Shown piece after piece: positions 18,751 to 28,270 of a DNA stretch of 64,000 bases (position 1 is the stretch's first letter; each line of letters begins with the position of its first letter). This stretch comes from Shewanella vesiculosa (lineage in GTDB: Bacteria; Pseudomonadota; Gammaproteobacteria; Enterobacterales; Shewanellaceae). The notes beneath the pieces were generated by a model, which was not told where the DNA came from, made no database searches, and was given only the letters and a program-made list of their open reading frames with translations. The stretch spans positions 3,642,501 to 3,706,500 of the forward strand of contig NZ_CP073588.1 of the NCBI RefSeq assembly GCF_021560015.1, written 5' to 3'. The translations under genes were made by a program, and so were the position numbers.

Positions 18751-20421
18751 ATGGACAAACGACATGATCCAAGCCGTCGCATTATTGCCCCGCACGGTAC
18801 TCAATTACAGTGTAAAAGCTGGTTAACTGAAGCGGCAATGCGGATGTTAATGAATAACCTCCACCCAGATGTAGCCGAGCGCCCAGAAGACCTAGTGGTT
18901 TATGGCGGTATTGGCCGAGCTGCGCGTGACTGGCAAAGTTACGACAAGATTATTGAGGTGCTAAAGCGCCTTGAAGACGATGAAACCTTATTAGTGCAGT
19001 CTGGAAAACCTGTTGGGGTGTTTACCACTCATGCCAATGCGCCCCGCGTGATTATTGCTAATTCAAACCTAGTACCACATTGGGCTAACTGGGAGCACTT
19101 TAATGAACTGGATAAAAAAGGTTTGGCTATGTATGGCCAAATGACCGCTGGTTCGTGGATTTATATTGGTTCCCAAGGCATTGTTCAAGGCACCTACGAA
19201 ACCTTTGTCGCCATGGCAAAACAGCACTTTAATGGCTCGTCAGCAGGCAAGTGGATTTTAACTGGCGGTTTAGGTGGCATGGGCGGCGCGCAACCATTGG
19301 CTGGTACTATGGCAGGTTATTCAGTATTAACCTGTGAAGTCGATGAAAGCCGTATCGATTTTCGCATGCGCACCGGTTACGTCGACAAAAAAGCCACTTC
19401 ATTAGATCAAGCATTAGCGATGATTTATGAAGCAAACCAAAGCGGCAAGCCTGTTTCGGTGGGTTTATTAGCGAATGCCGCCGATGTGTTTACTGAGTTA
19501 GTGACTCGCGGCATTGTGCCTGATGTGGTCACTGACCAAACCTCAGCCCACGATCCATTAAACGGCTATTTACCTCAAGGCTGGACCTTAGAGCACGCAG
19601 CGCAAATGCGTAAAACTGACGAAGCGGCAGTGGTTAAAGCGGCTAAGCAGTCAATGGCCGTTCAAGTTAAAGCTATGTTGGCATTACAAGCTGCCGGTGC
19701 GGCAACCACGGATTACGGTAATAATATTCGTCAAATGGCCTTTGAAGAAGGTGTGAAGAATGCGTTCGACTTCCCAGGGTTTGTGCCTGCGTATGTGCGG
19801 CCATTATTTTGTGAAGGCATTGGACCATTCCGTTGGGTCGCCTTGTCTGGCGATCCGCAAGATATCTATAAGACAGATGCCAAAGTCAAAGAGCTGATCC
19901 CTGATAATCCGCAGTTACACAATTGGCTCGACATGGCGCGTGAGCGTATTGCATTTCAAGGTCTGCCGGCACGTATCTGTTGGGTTGGCTTAAAAGATCG
20001 CGCTCGTTTAGCGTTAGCCTTTAATGAAATGGTCAAAAATGGTGAGTTATCCGCACCGATTGTCATTGGTCGTGATCACTTAGATTCTGGCTCAGTTGCC
20101 AGCCCGAACCGTGAAACCGAAGCCATGCTCGACGGTTCTGATGCGGTATCGGATTGGCCATTAATGAATGCTTTACTCAATACGGCCAGTGGTGCGACTT
20201 GGGTATCATTACATCATGGCGGCGGCGTAGGCATGGGCTTTAGTCAGCACTCAGGGGTGGTGATTGTTGCCGATGGTACCGATGAGGCTGCGGTAAGATT
20301 AGGCCGAGTATTATGGAACGACCCCGCTACTGGGGTAATGCGTCATGCAGATGCTGGCTATGACATTGCAAAAAATTGTGCCAAAGAGCAAGGCTTAGAC
20401 CTGCCAATGTTAGGAGCATAA
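18751..20421 (+). CDS. hutU: Urocanate hydratase
   Basis: 556 aa, the normal length. It converts urocanate to imidazolone propionate using tightly bound NAD+. Recognisable family blocks are [38 protein letters not shown] (the NAD-binding glycine-rich region), [18 protein letters not shown], and the C-terminal [17 protein letters not shown] block. AGAGGAT precedes the ATG. The stop is 3 bp from the start of hutH, so the two genes are co-transcribed. Confidence 0.97.
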   Translation: MDKRHDPSRRIIAPHGTQLQCKSWLTEAAMRMLMNNLHPDVAERPEDLVVYGGIGRAARDWQSYDKIIEVLKRLEDDETLLVQSGKPVGVFTTHANAPRVIIANSNLVPHWANWEHFNELDKKGLAMYGQMTAGSWIYIGSQGIVQGTYETFVAMAKQHFNGSSAGKWILTGGLGGMGGAQPLAGTMAGYSVLTCEVDESRIDFRMRTGYVDKKATSLDQALAMIYEANQSGKPVSVGLLANAADVFTELVTRGIVPDVVTDQTSAHDPLNGYLPQGWTLEHAAQMRKTDEAAVVKAAKQSMAVQVKAMLALQAAGAATTDYGNNIRQMAFEEGVKNAFDFPGFVPAYVRPLFCEGIGPFRWVALSGDPQDIYKTDAKVKELIPDNPQLHNWLDMARERIAFQGLPARICWVGLKDRARLALAFNEMVKNGELSAPIVIGRDHLDSGSVASPNRETEAMLDGSDAVSDWPLMNALLNTASGATWVSLHHGGGVGMGFSQHSGVVIVADGTDEAAVRLGRVLWNDPATGVMRHADAGYDIAKNCAKEQGLDLPMLGA

Positions 20422-20424
20422 CCC

Positions 20425-21963
20425 ATGTCGACTTATTCATTTGAACTTATTCCAGGTACGCTGACATTAGCTCAGACTCGTGCGATCAGCCGTAATGATG
20501 TCAAGCTGACTCTTGCAACTGCAGCGATTGAAGACATTAAGCAAAGTGCTGAAATCGTTCAGCAGGTGCTCCGCGAAGGCCGAACTGTTTACGGCATTAA
20601 TACAGGCTTTGGTTTATTAGCTAATACTAAAATTGCCCCTGAAGACCTGCAATTACTGCAACGCTCTATTGTGCTGTCTCATGCCGCAGGTATTGGCAAA
20701 TACATGCAAGATGCCACTGTGCGCCTAATGATGGTATTGAAAATTAACTCATTAAGTCGCGGTTTTTCGGGTATTCGTTTAGAAGTGATTGAGTTTTTAA
20801 TCCAGCTAATCAATGCCGGTGTGTATCCATGTGTTCCTGAAAAGGGCTCGGTTGGTGCATCAGGTGATTTAGCGCCACTCGCACACATGTGTTTGCCGTT
20901 ATTAGGCGAAGGCGAAATGAGTTATCAAGGCCAGATCATTAGCGCTAAAGAAGGCTTAGACATCGCAGGATTACACCCCATAGAATTAGCCGCTAAAGAA
21001 GGTTTAGCGCTTCTCAATGGTACTCAAGCATCGACAGCGCTAGCGCTTGAAGGGTTATTTAATGCCGAAGACTTGTTTGCTGCCAGTTCAGTGATTGGTG
21101 CTATGAGTGTTGAAGCGGCTATGGGCAGTCGTAGCCCATTTGATATACGCATTCATGCTGCGCGTGGTCAAAAAGGCCAAATTGATTCGGCCGCTATTTT
21201 CCGTCATCTGTTAAGCAATGAGTCAGAAATTAGCTTAAGCCATACCAATTGCGAAAAAGTACAAGATCCCTATTCACTGCGTTGTCAGCCGCAAGTGTTA
21301 GGTGCCTGTTTAACCCAAATACGTCAAGCTGCAGAAGTGCTTGGGGCTGAAGCTAACGGTGTTACCGACAATCCACTGGTGTTCCAAGACACTGGCGATA
21401 TTATTTCGGGCGGTAATTTTCATGCGGAACCTGTAGCAATGGCGGCAGATAATCTTGCAATTGCGATTGCTGAAATGGGTTCAATTTCCGAGCGTAGAAT
21501 GGCTTTACTAATTGATTCTAGCTTATCTAAGTTGCCGCCATTTTTAGTGGATAACGGCGGGGTGAATTCTGGTTTTATGATTGCTCAGGTGACTGCGGCA
21601 GCGTTAGCGTCTGAGAACAAAACCTATGCTCACCCAGCCTCGGTAGACAGCTTACCCACATCGGCTAACCAAGAAGATCATGTGTCGATGGCCACCTTTG
21701 CTGCACGGCGCTTACGCTACATGAGCGAAAATACCCGTGGTGTATTAGCCATTGAATTGTTAGCTGCTGCACAAGGACTCGACTTTAGAACGCCTTTGCA
21801 ACCAAGTACAGCAGTGGCAATGGCCAAAGCCGAACTGCGTAACATCGTCACGTTTTATGATAAAGACCGTTATTTTTCACCTGATATCGAGAACTCGGTC
21901 GATTTGTTATCGAGTGCAAGCTTTAACAGGCTGCTGCCACAGGGGATGTTACCGAGCTTTTAG
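20425..21963 (+). CDS. hutH: Histidine ammonia-lyase
   Basis: 512 aa. It deaminates L-histidine to trans-urocanate, the first step of the pathway. The Ala-Ser-Gly triplet in [15 protein letters not shown] (about residues 145-147) forms the MIO electrophile. YGINTGFG near residue 56 carries the active-site Tyr, and the [11 protein letters not shown] and [15 protein letters not shown] blocks are present. Coupled to hutU with 3 bp between them and followed by a terminator at 22009, so hutC/hutU/hutH end here. Confidence 0.97.
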   Translation: MSTYSFELIPGTLTLAQTRAISRNDVKLTLATAAIEDIKQSAEIVQQVLREGRTVYGINTGFGLLANTKIAPEDLQLLQRSIVLSHAAGIGKYMQDATVRLMMVLKINSLSRGFSGIRLEVIEFLIQLINAGVYPCVPEKGSVGASGDLAPLAHMCLPLLGEGEMSYQGQIISAKEGLDIAGLHPIELAAKEGLALLNGTQASTALALEGLFNAEDLFAASSVIGAMSVEAAMGSRSPFDIRIHAARGQKGQIDSAAIFRHLLSNESEISLSHTNCEKVQDPYSLRCQPQVLGACLTQIRQAAEVLGAEANGVTDNPLVFQDTGDIISGGNFHAEPVAMAADNLAIAIAEMGSISERRMALLIDSSLSKLPPFLVDNGGVNSGFMIAQVTAAALASENKTYAHPASVDSLPTSANQEDHVSMATFAARRLRYMSENTRGVLAIELLAAAQGLDFRTPLQPSTAVAMAKAELRNIVTFYDKDRYFSPDIENSVDLLSSASFNRLLPQGMLPSF

Positions 21964-22292
21964 TGATGCCACTGATCATTAGCATAAGATATTGATCAAT
22001 AATCCGATAAAGGGCCGTAAGGTCCTTTTTTATTGCCTTTCTTGTGCAATGCTAAGCTAATTTTTGTTTAATCTTTCATAGGTATACTGACACTATTTAT
22101 CACTGTTAACATAGCAGTGACTTACATTTATATTGAGCGTGCTACTGATCTTGTCGAGGTTTCGTTAACGTTCTGCATCAACACAATGCATAATGTCATA
22201 TTGATAAGCCTGTGAATGCTTTATCATTTTTTACGCGATTTAATTTAAGTCTCTTTATTGAGTAAAGAGAACGTCTTGCTAAGGATTTTTTT
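21964..22292. other. Intergenic: hutH terminator and mscS upstream region
   Basis: Apart from the terminator at 22009-22032 and a probable promoter region for the downstream channel gene, I see no open frame or structured RNA here. Confidence 0.6.
22009..22032 (+). terminator. Terminator after hutH
   Basis: AAAGGGCC, loop GTAA, then GGTCCTTT with one G-T pair, followed by a T-run. It lies about 45 bp after the hutH stop. Confidence 0.88.
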
Positions 22293-23561
22293 GTGAATAT
22301 AGATGTACGAGTTGAAATGGCGGCTTGGTTAACCCGCTTAGGCATTAATAGCCAACCATCGGATGGTGTTGCCACATCAATATTAGTTCTTGCTTGTTTA
22401 CTAGTGGCAGGTATCAGTTACTACATTACCCACAGATTTGTGGTTCATGGTGTGAATGCCGTGATCCGTCGCTCCTCGGTGACTTGGGACGATATTTTTA
22501 TGCGCTTTTTTGTATTTGAGCGCCTCGCTATTTTGGTACCGATTTTAATCCTCGATTTATTAATGCCTATTTTAGTGACTGAGCACCCGTTAATCAGTGC
22601 CATTATCGACCGTTCTCTTAGCGCTTTGTTGGTGTTCTTTATTATTCGCGCAATATATAGCGGCTTAAATGCCATCGATGAAATTGCTGATGTTAATCAT
22701 GTGAATCGCCGTTTACCGGTAAAAAGCTTTGTTCAGCTAACCAAATTATTCCTGTTTTTTATTGGGTTAATTGTCGCATTTGCCATTTTAGCCGACCAGT
22801 CGCCTATTTATTTCTTTAGTGGCTTAGGTGTGGCAACTGGTTTGGTAATGCTAGTGTTTCGCGACACTATTTTGGGTTTTGTTGCCGGAATTCAGTTAGC
22901 GGCTAATCGCATGGTGAGTAAAGGCGATTGGATCCAAATGGATAAGTATGCTGCAGACGGCGCAGTTGAAGACGTCACATTAACCACAGTCAAAGTCCGC
23001 AACTGGGACAATACCATTACCATGATCCCAGCCTATGCATTAGTGTCTGATGCATTTAAGAACTGGCGCGGCATGTCTGAGTCTGGTGGTCGACGGATTA
23101 AGCGTTCAATCAACATCGATGTAAATAGTATTCAATTTTTAACTGATGAAGAACGTCTACGCCTAGGTAAGGTGAATTATTTAAAAGAATACTTACCACA
23201 AATATTTACTGAAATCAGTGTCGCTAATGCTAACGTAAGTGATATTGAAATGAAGGTGAACGGTCGTCATCTAACCAATATCGGAACATTCAGAGCATAC
23301 TTACAAGAATATTTGCGCCGTCATGAAAAAATACATAAAGACATGACATTGATGGTTAGGCAGCTTGCGCCAACGACTGAAGGCTTACCCATCGAGTTGT
23401 ATATTTTTACCAATGACATTCGATGGACCTATTACGAAGCCATTCAGGCCGATATTTTTGACCACATTTTTGCCGTGTTACCCGAGTTTGGCTTACGTGC
23501 GTTTCAAAATCCGACAGGAACCGATATTCGCAGCATAAAGCAACACACCGAACAAGATTGA
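22293..23561 (+). CDS. MscS-family mechanosensitive channel (YbdG-like)
   Basis: 422 aa from a GTG start with AAGGA 7 bases upstream. Four to five membrane helices occupy about residues 25-195. The pore-region helix reads FSGLGVATGLVMLVFRDTILGFVAGIQL with the Gly/Ala packing of MscS TM3. The cytoplasmic beta domain follows (MVSKGDWIQMDKYAADGAVEDVTLTTVKVRNWDNT). The extended C-terminal part and total length fit the YbdG (MscM) branch better than minimal MscS. It releases solutes on hypo-osmotic shock. A weak stem (23586-23611) after the stop may terminate it. Confidence 0.93.
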   Translation: MNIDVRVEMAAWLTRLGINSQPSDGVATSILVLACLLVAGISYYITHRFVVHGVNAVIRRSSVTWDDIFMRFFVFERLAILVPILILDLLMPILVTEHPLISAIIDRSLSALLVFFIIRAIYSGLNAIDEIADVNHVNRRLPVKSFVQLTKLFLFFIGLIVAFAILADQSPIYFFSGLGVATGLVMLVFRDTILGFVAGIQLAANRMVSKGDWIQMDKYAADGAVEDVTLTTVKVRNWDNTITMIPAYALVSDAFKNWRGMSESGGRRIKRSINIDVNSIQFLTDEERLRLGKVNYLKEYLPQIFTEISVANANVSDIEMKVNGRHLTNIGTFRAYLQEYLRRHEKIHKDMTLMVRQLAPTTEGLPIELYIFTNDIRWTYYEAIQADIFDHIFAVLPEFGLRAFQNPTGTDIRSIKQHTEQD

Positions 23562-23585
23562 TAAGTGGTCAGATAATGGATCTCT

Positions 23586-23611
23586 GAGTCGTTAAATCAC
23601 CGAGACGACTC
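23586..23611 (+). terminator. Possible weak terminator after mscS-like gene
   Basis: GAGTCGT and ACGACTC form a 7-bp stem over a 12-base loop, followed by only three T. About 25 bp past the stop codon. Confidence 0.45.
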
Positions 23612-23820
23612 TTTATATCAGGGCTGTGCCCGTGCAAGCCAGTTGGTTAAATAATCTCAATAGGCAAGTTCGGGCAATAAGTCACCACAGCCATAGTGTG
23701 TCGACAGGTCTGAGCATAGTGATAGGCTTGTGCTGACTGAGGGTTAAGTGACTCAGCGTATAAACAAGGACAGTGGGTTAAAGGTTATTTCTACATTGGC
23801 TAAGCAGTAGCATATCGCCG

Positions 23821-24432
23821 CTATTTTTGTTGATAGTCAGGGATTACTTTTGGGTGCACACCCTTGATTGAACGATAGAAATCCATTAACTGGTTTATTT
23901 CCGCTTCAATCTCTCCGCTCGGCTTTAAGGGCTTGGCAATCACAATGGCCTTTCGGCCAAAATCTAATCCTATTGGCACAATATCAACATTGGCTTTGGC
24001 TGCTATATGATAAAAACCACTTTTCCAACGTGTTACAGGGCTGCGGGTACCTTCTGGTGCTAAGGCTAGTTTATAAAGCGGATCTTGTTGGAATAACAGT
24101 ACGACGCCATCAACTAAATTATTGTATTTGCTTCTATTGACTGGACTGCCGCCCATGGCGCGAAACATCCACCCCCAAGGTGGAATAAACAGCTGATGTT
24201 TGCCCAAAAAGTGGATTTTAGTGCCTAACGCACTGCGAGCGATAATACCGATAATGAAATCCCAGTTACTCGTATGTGGGCCAACAATGATGACGCACGG
24301 CCTGGTTTTATCCAGTTGGCCATCTATTTTCCAACCAAGTATTGTGAGTAATCCAGAGCAAAGTGAGCTGAACATGGCGTCATTCCAATCATTGAGCTTT
24401 ATTAAGCTTTTTGTTTTATGGTATTGACTCAT
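23821..24432 (-). CDS. PlsC-like 1-acylglycerol-3-phosphate acyltransferase
   Basis: Start taken at the ATG at 24432; the upstream in-frame codon is TTG. About 203 aa. The acyltransferase HX4D motif is visible as HTSNWD (about residues 53-58), and the substrate-binding motif as APEGTRS near residue 130, followed by KSGFYHIA and a Pro-Ile-Gly strand (VDIVPIGLDFGRKA). This is the short, soluble or monotopic branch of PlsC-like acyltransferases, which acylate lysophosphatidate or related lipids. The physiological acceptor is not certain. Confidence 0.9.
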   Translation of the reverse strand: MSQYHKTKSLIKLNDWNDAMFSSLCSGLLTILGWKIDGQLDKTRPCVIIVGPHTSNWDFIIGIIARSALGTKIHFLGKHQLFIPPWGWMFRAMGGSPVNRSKYNNLVDGVVLLFQQDPLYKLALAPEGTRSPVTRWKSGFYHIAAKANVDIVPIGLDFGRKAIVIAKPLKPSGEIEAEINQLMDFYRSIKGVHPKVIPDYQQK

Positions 24433-24714
24433 CAAAGCCTGTGCCGAGAATCGGAGTCAAACATGTTTTCTAGCTATTTCGACGTGTCAGTGTATCTGAT
24501 CTCATATCAGCATAGTCGATCATCATGGCCATTTGATGCTTGAATCTGACTTAAAATAATCGCTGGCATGAGACTATGTAAGGCATGGGCTTAAATGCTC
24601 ATAAGACAAATTTGTGCCTCAAGAGTGTGCTTATTTGCCCTAGTGAAATATCGCTTAGCAGAGCACATCTGCATGCTAAGCGTGTAGCATCAACTCATTC
24701 TTAAGCGGGATGTG

Positions 24715-25182
24715 TTAGTGAGTGCTTGGTTTGCTAAATTCTGCAATGCGTTTTGCCTCGTCTAGGATGGCTTGTTCTAATTCTGCTTCTGACTTCATCC
24801 GTTCCAAATCTAATTTCATCCGCTGTTGCTTTGGTAAAGCAGTGCGAGCTTCCATAATAGGGTGGTTTCTAATCAGCTCATAATGGCTAAACAGCTTAGG
24901 GAAGTCGGCGACAACTTGTTCCGACATGGATAAGGCATCAAATAATTTGCCAATGCGCATAACGCCTTCAGACAACTCACAGCGATCTTCTAACATTGCT
25001 GCAGCAATATAGCGGATATCGGTCAGTATCTGCTGTCTGCGCTCTTCGGCTTTAGCCTTACGCTCTGACTGTGCGAGTTGATTAGCTTGGGTGCGACGCT
25101 TAAGCGTTATCAGTAAGTATGTTGCGTAAGTTGCAAGGGCAATAATGATGAGTAATGCAATAACGATGGCGGTTGTAGACAC
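24715..25182 (-). CDS. DUF2489 family membrane-anchored protein
   Basis: 155 aa. An N-terminal membrane anchor (residues 5-27) is followed by a basic, helical region and a domain matching DUF2489 (TDIRYIAAAMLEDRCELSEGVMRIGKLFDAL, then LFSHYELIRNHPIMEARTALPKQQRMKLD). Function unknown. It shares orientation with yihI but is separated from it by a terminator at 25204. The pairing of this family with yihI is, as far as I remember, common in gammaproteobacteria. Confidence 0.85.
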   Translation of the reverse strand: MSTTAIVIALLIIIALATYATYLLITLKRRTQANQLAQSERKAKAEERRQQILTDIRYIAAAMLEDRCELSEGVMRIGKLFDALSMSEQVVADFPKLFSHYELIRNHPIMEARTALPKQQRMKLDLERMKSEAELEQAILDEAKRIAEFSKPSTH

Positions 25183-25203
25183 AATTTATCCTTTTCTGAA
25201 TAC

Positions 25204-25230
25204 AAAACTGGCGCCATATGCGCCAGTTTT
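25204..25230 (-). terminator. Terminator after yihI
   Basis: AAAACTGGCGC and GCGCCAGTTTT around CATAT form an 11-bp stem. A T-run follows on the minus strand, so it can end yihI transcription before the DUF2489 gene. Confidence 0.85.
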
Positions 25231-25277
25231 CTGATATCAAACCAAGAAATAGCTTGGTATTACTTTCATCGAGCAGA

Positions 25278-25826
25278 CTAGTCTTTCTGCTGATAATCTT
25301 TAAGCAGATCCGCACCTGATTCAAAACGATTCAATAGGTCATCGTCGCTCAGTTGCTTTTTAGGGCTTTCCATTGGCGTATCATCACCATCAGTAAGACC
25401 TAAACTTAACATCAGTTGCTCAATTCTGTCTAATTGAGCGTCCAACCACTTTTGGTCTGCGTCAGATAAATCACGACCTTCTTCAAGTTGGTCGAGTAAC
25501 TGATTTAATCTTGGATCGTCTTCGAGTTTCAATAACTTTTGCTCGTCAGTTAGCTTAGGCTGTTTAGGCTTAACCACTAAAGGCTTGGTAATTGATGTTG
25601 GTAATATTAATGCGACCGGCTTTTTACTGCCATGGCGTGCATCTTTATTTTTAACCGTTGCATTATCCGCGGCTTGTTTAAGCAACGTTTCATTATGACG
25701 GCTGCCTGATTTACGGCCGGTTTCTGACTTTTTACCATCGACCGCATTGCGATCGACTTTTTTTACTCTTGGGGCAAACTTAGCGCCGTTTTCGCCGCCT
25801 TTGCGAGTTTTTTTACTGCGAGCCAT
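25278..25826 (-). CDS. yihI: Der GTPase-activating protein YihI
   Basis: I place the start at the ATG at 25826 (MARSKKTRKGGEN), which matches family N-termini; an ATG 42 bp upstream would add an unlikely extension. About 182 aa. The N-terminal half is very basic (KKTRK, KVDRN, GSRHN repeats) and the C-terminal half is acidic (LEDDPRLNQLLDQLEEGRDLSDADQKWLDAQLDRIEQLM in two blocks). This polarity is typical of YihI, which stimulates the GTPase Der and so modulates ribosome assembly. In E. coli yihI neighbours csrC and engB; that neighbourhood is partly kept here. Confidence 0.92.
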   Translation of the reverse strand: MARSKKTRKGGENGAKFAPRVKKVDRNAVDGKKSETGRKSGSRHNETLLKQAADNATVKNKDARHGSKKPVALILPTSITKPLVVKPKQPKLTDEQKLLKLEDDPRLNQLLDQLEEGRDLSDADQKWLDAQLDRIEQLMLSLGLTDGDDTPMESPKKQLSDDDLLNRFESGADLLKDYQQKD

Positions 25827-25881
25827 GATGTTCTCGTTAGGTTTTCTAAACACGTCCTTGCAGATCAATTTCTACAAGACA

Positions 25882-26545
25882 CTAAATAAGGATGCGCTTT
25901 ATATCAGATTTTGATGATTTTTGCATCAAAACCAGATCTTTCAATGCAAATAATAGCTCAAAATCACTATTCAATGCTAAATATTCAAATGTAGAGTGCT
26001 GATAAAAGCTTACATGAGTTGGATTGTTTTTGTAATGCCATTTGGCAAAATGGTCTTTATCAGTCAGTAAGGGAGTGCTTATTGCTAACCAGCCACCCGG
26101 TTTAATCAATTGATTGAGTAAGAGCCATTCTCGGTGAGGATGACGAAAGTGTTCAAAGACTCGATAACAGCACACAAAATCATAACGCTGTTGCAGCACT
26201 GACTGGTCAGCAGCAAAAAAAGGATCGTACTCATTAACAATATGGCCGGCATCAGCTATAGATTGTCTACTGTGCTCGTCAAGTAAGCGGCCGAAATTGA
26301 GGCCTGTTAATGTACCGGTTTGTTGCTGAGATATTTGATCTAACAGTGGCAGAATAAATTGCGATAATGGCTTCTGTTTCGATGACTTTTGCGATCGACC
26401 ATAGCGCTGTTTCTCAAGATCGGGCATCAGATGAGATTTTGGGTTAGCAAAGACTAAACCACATTGTTCGCAGCTGTAGAACGCTCTTTTTTTTGTCTTG
26501 AACAAAAAATTCAGCAATATGATTACAAAGCGGACATACATTCAT
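25882..26545 (-). pseudogene. Class I SAM methyltransferase with zinc ribbon, N-terminus frameshifted
   Basis: The main frame begins MYVRF at 26541 and lacks the first half of a zinc ribbon. A second frame from the ATG at 26545 reads MNVCPLCNHIAEFFVQDKK and runs into the same A8 tract (T8 at 26487-26494, plus strand). Removing one base there joins it to RAFYSCEQCGLVFANP, giving the CPLC/CEQC ribbon typical of this methyltransferase group and about 220 aa. The methyltransferase part has a GYD-like SAM region replaced by LTGLNFGRLLDEHSR and a clear CYRVFEHFRHPHREW (motif with His). Substrate unknown. One extra base in the tract is the simplest explanation; sequencing error is a live alternative. 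Confidence 0.82.
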
Positions 26546-26653
26546 CAAATACAGCAGCACCTAAGTATTGACTGGATAAACGATTATATAGCGAATGCGG
26601 TTAATTAAAAGTAAGTATTTGAAATCAAGTCGATATTAATGCTTTTTAGGCAT

Positions 26654-26992
26654 AAAAAAAGGTGGCAGTATAAACTGCCACCTCGTAAAACAGTGCTTAA
26701 CGCACTTTATTCTGATTCCAAGTATCCGTACTTGCTATGTGACTGTCCCGGTCAGATCTTTATTTATTCTGCTTTCCATGCCGTTTTTAGTTGTTATTGG
26801 TCATCAATGACGCTTTTTTTATATTCTGTTGCCGTCCTGACTACAGCTTCCGTAGATGGTCTTCAATGACGCATCATTATCCTAATTGTCTTCAATGACA
26901 TTAGTTAACCATCCTTGTTGCTTTGTACCTTCGAGCGATAAAGCTTCCAGTGTGCATCCTCAGCTATAAGCTTTGTCAGCTATTATTTGAAT
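26654..26992 (-). ncRNA. csrC: CsrB/CsrC-family small RNA (CsrA-sequestering)
   Basis: No coding gene fits here. On the minus strand about ten GGA motifs occur in about 340 nt, several in hairpin loops: AAGTA-CGGA-TACTT (about 26718-26730), TGAC-CGGGACA-GTCA (about 26739-26754), and CTAC-GGAAGCT-GTAG (about 26840-26856). Further GAGGATG, AAGGATG, TTAGGAT and CAGGACG motifs lie upstream. The 3' end is a strong terminator (AGGTGGCAGT/ACTGCCACCT, then seven T). In E. coli csrC lies between yihA (engB) and yihI; here the RNA lies between yihI and engB, only with cytochrome c4 inserted. Such RNAs bind CsrA. A TATTAT -10 is at 26999-27004. The TSS is inferred. Confidence 0.88.
26659..26684 (-). terminator. 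Intrinsic terminator of the CsrC-like RNA
   Basis: Ten-base arms AGGTGGCAGT and ACTGCCACCT with a 4-base loop. On the minus strand the stem is followed by a run of T (A-run at 26654-26660 on the plus strand). Confidence 0.93.
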
Positions 26993-27029
26993 CTTCAAAT
27001 AATACTCTGGGTTATCAGTCACTCTGTTG

Positions 27030-27047
27030 TGTAAGGCAGTGCTAAAC
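27030..27047 (-). promoter_or_regulatory. Possible UvrY/GacA-type upstream element of csrC
   Basis: On the plus strand TGTAAG, a 6-base gap GCAGTG, then CTAAAC. This compares with the GacA/UvrY consensus TGTAAG-N6-CTTACA: the first half is perfect, the second half poor. It is centred near -46 of the inferred csrC start. The -35 box there is poor, as expected for an activator-dependent promoter. Confidence 0.4.
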
Positions 27048-27334
27048 AGCATGTCGACCAATCGGTCTGTTCCTTACAAATTTTACGACCAGTATTTCAA
27101 GATGAAATATCGACTCATGTAGTTATTATTAGTGAGCGGTCTTAAATTATTATTATTATAAATTTGCTTTATTCTTATATCTTAAATGTATCAGTCCGAA
27201 ACCTGCTTGATGTTATTAGATTTATATTACAAACAGCTGGGTTTACCTCGGTACGGGGTGTATTTAACGCTAAAACAACGAACACTGTCAAGTAAAAATC
27301 AGTGAAGTTGACGTAAACGTAAACTTTAGGTGGT

Positions 27335-27358
27335 AAAAAATGGGCTCAAAAGCCCATT
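27335..27358 (-). terminator. Terminator after cytochrome c4
   Basis: AATGGGCT, loop CAAA, AGCCCATT, with a T-run on the minus strand, about 25 bp after the cytochrome stop codon. Confidence 0.88.
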
Positions 27359-27383
27359 CTTTATTAGTGAATATTCAGTAGTA

Positions 27384-28007
27384 TTAATGCTTAATACTTG
27401 AAATATATTTAGATAATGCTTCGATATCAGCATCAGATAATTTTTTCGCTACATCTTGCATCATGCCATTTAAATCGTTGTGACGAAGTCCATCACGGAA
27501 TTGTGTTAGCTGAATTTTGATATAGTTAGCATGTTGACCGCCAACCATAGGGAAACCTGCAGCAGAGGCGCCGTTACCTTCCGGTCCATGACAAGCAACA
27601 CATGCGGTAATTCCACGAGCGGTATCACCGCCTTTATACAGTTTTTCACCAGCAGCAGGTACATCGGCAACATTTGAGGCCGCTTGTACTTGGCTAGAGA
27701 AGTATGCTGAAAGGTCTGCAATGTCTTCATCACTGAGTCCCATAGCAAAGCCGATCATAATTGGGTTCATACGACCCTCAGCACCGCCGGTTTTCGCAGC
27801 TAACCGAAATTCAGTCAATTGTTTTTCAAGGTATACAGGATGTTGACCTGCTAATTTAGGATACATATCAATCATACTATTGCCGTCAGCACCGTGACAG
27901 GCAGAACATACGATTGCTTTAGTTTTGCCTACTTCAGCATTACCTTCAGCCATAACTGATGATGACATAGCGGCTACTACAGACAGCGCAAGAGCTAACT
28001 TTTTCAT
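27384..28007 (-). CDS. Cytochrome c4 (dihaem)
   Basis: 207 aa. A signal peptide (cleavage after SSVMA, about residue 20) exports it to the periplasm. Two CxxCH haem sites are visible, CSACH at about residues 34-38 and CVACH near 136, in two similar halves; each half has a downstream Met ligand region (RMNPIMIGFA, DLNGMMQDV). This is the cytochrome c4 architecture. It shuttles electrons in respiratory chains, commonly to cbb3 oxidase. It is monocistronic by its terminator, and lies between the CsrC-like RNA and engB. Confidence 0.95.
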   Translation of the reverse strand: MKKLALALSVVAAMSSSVMAEGNAEVGKTKAIVCSACHGADGNSMIDMYPKLAGQHPVYLEKQLTEFRLAAKTGGAEGRMNPIMIGFAMGLSDEDIADLSAYFSSQVQAASNVADVPAAGEKLYKGGDTARGITACVACHGPEGNGASAAGFPMVGGQHANYIKIQLTQFRDGLRHNDLNGMMQDVAKKLSDADIEALSKYISSIKH

Positions 28008-28270
28008 GGCGTTCCAACTTCTAGTTAATTTATTGTCCTGAGCTTACTAGGAAGACCCGCAAGCGTGGTAAAATGTTTTTCCAAGCGCTTTGATGTAGTT
28101 TACGATGCTCGTTAAGAGTGAGATCATTTTTGACTACATCACACATATCAGCTTTGCTTGGGTATATAATGTGATCTGCCTAATATTTTACACGAAAATG
28201 TGCAAAAGTAAGCAATTGTTAAAAATTTATGGTAACGCGTTTACTAGAAGTAATTTAATTGGAGTTAAGA

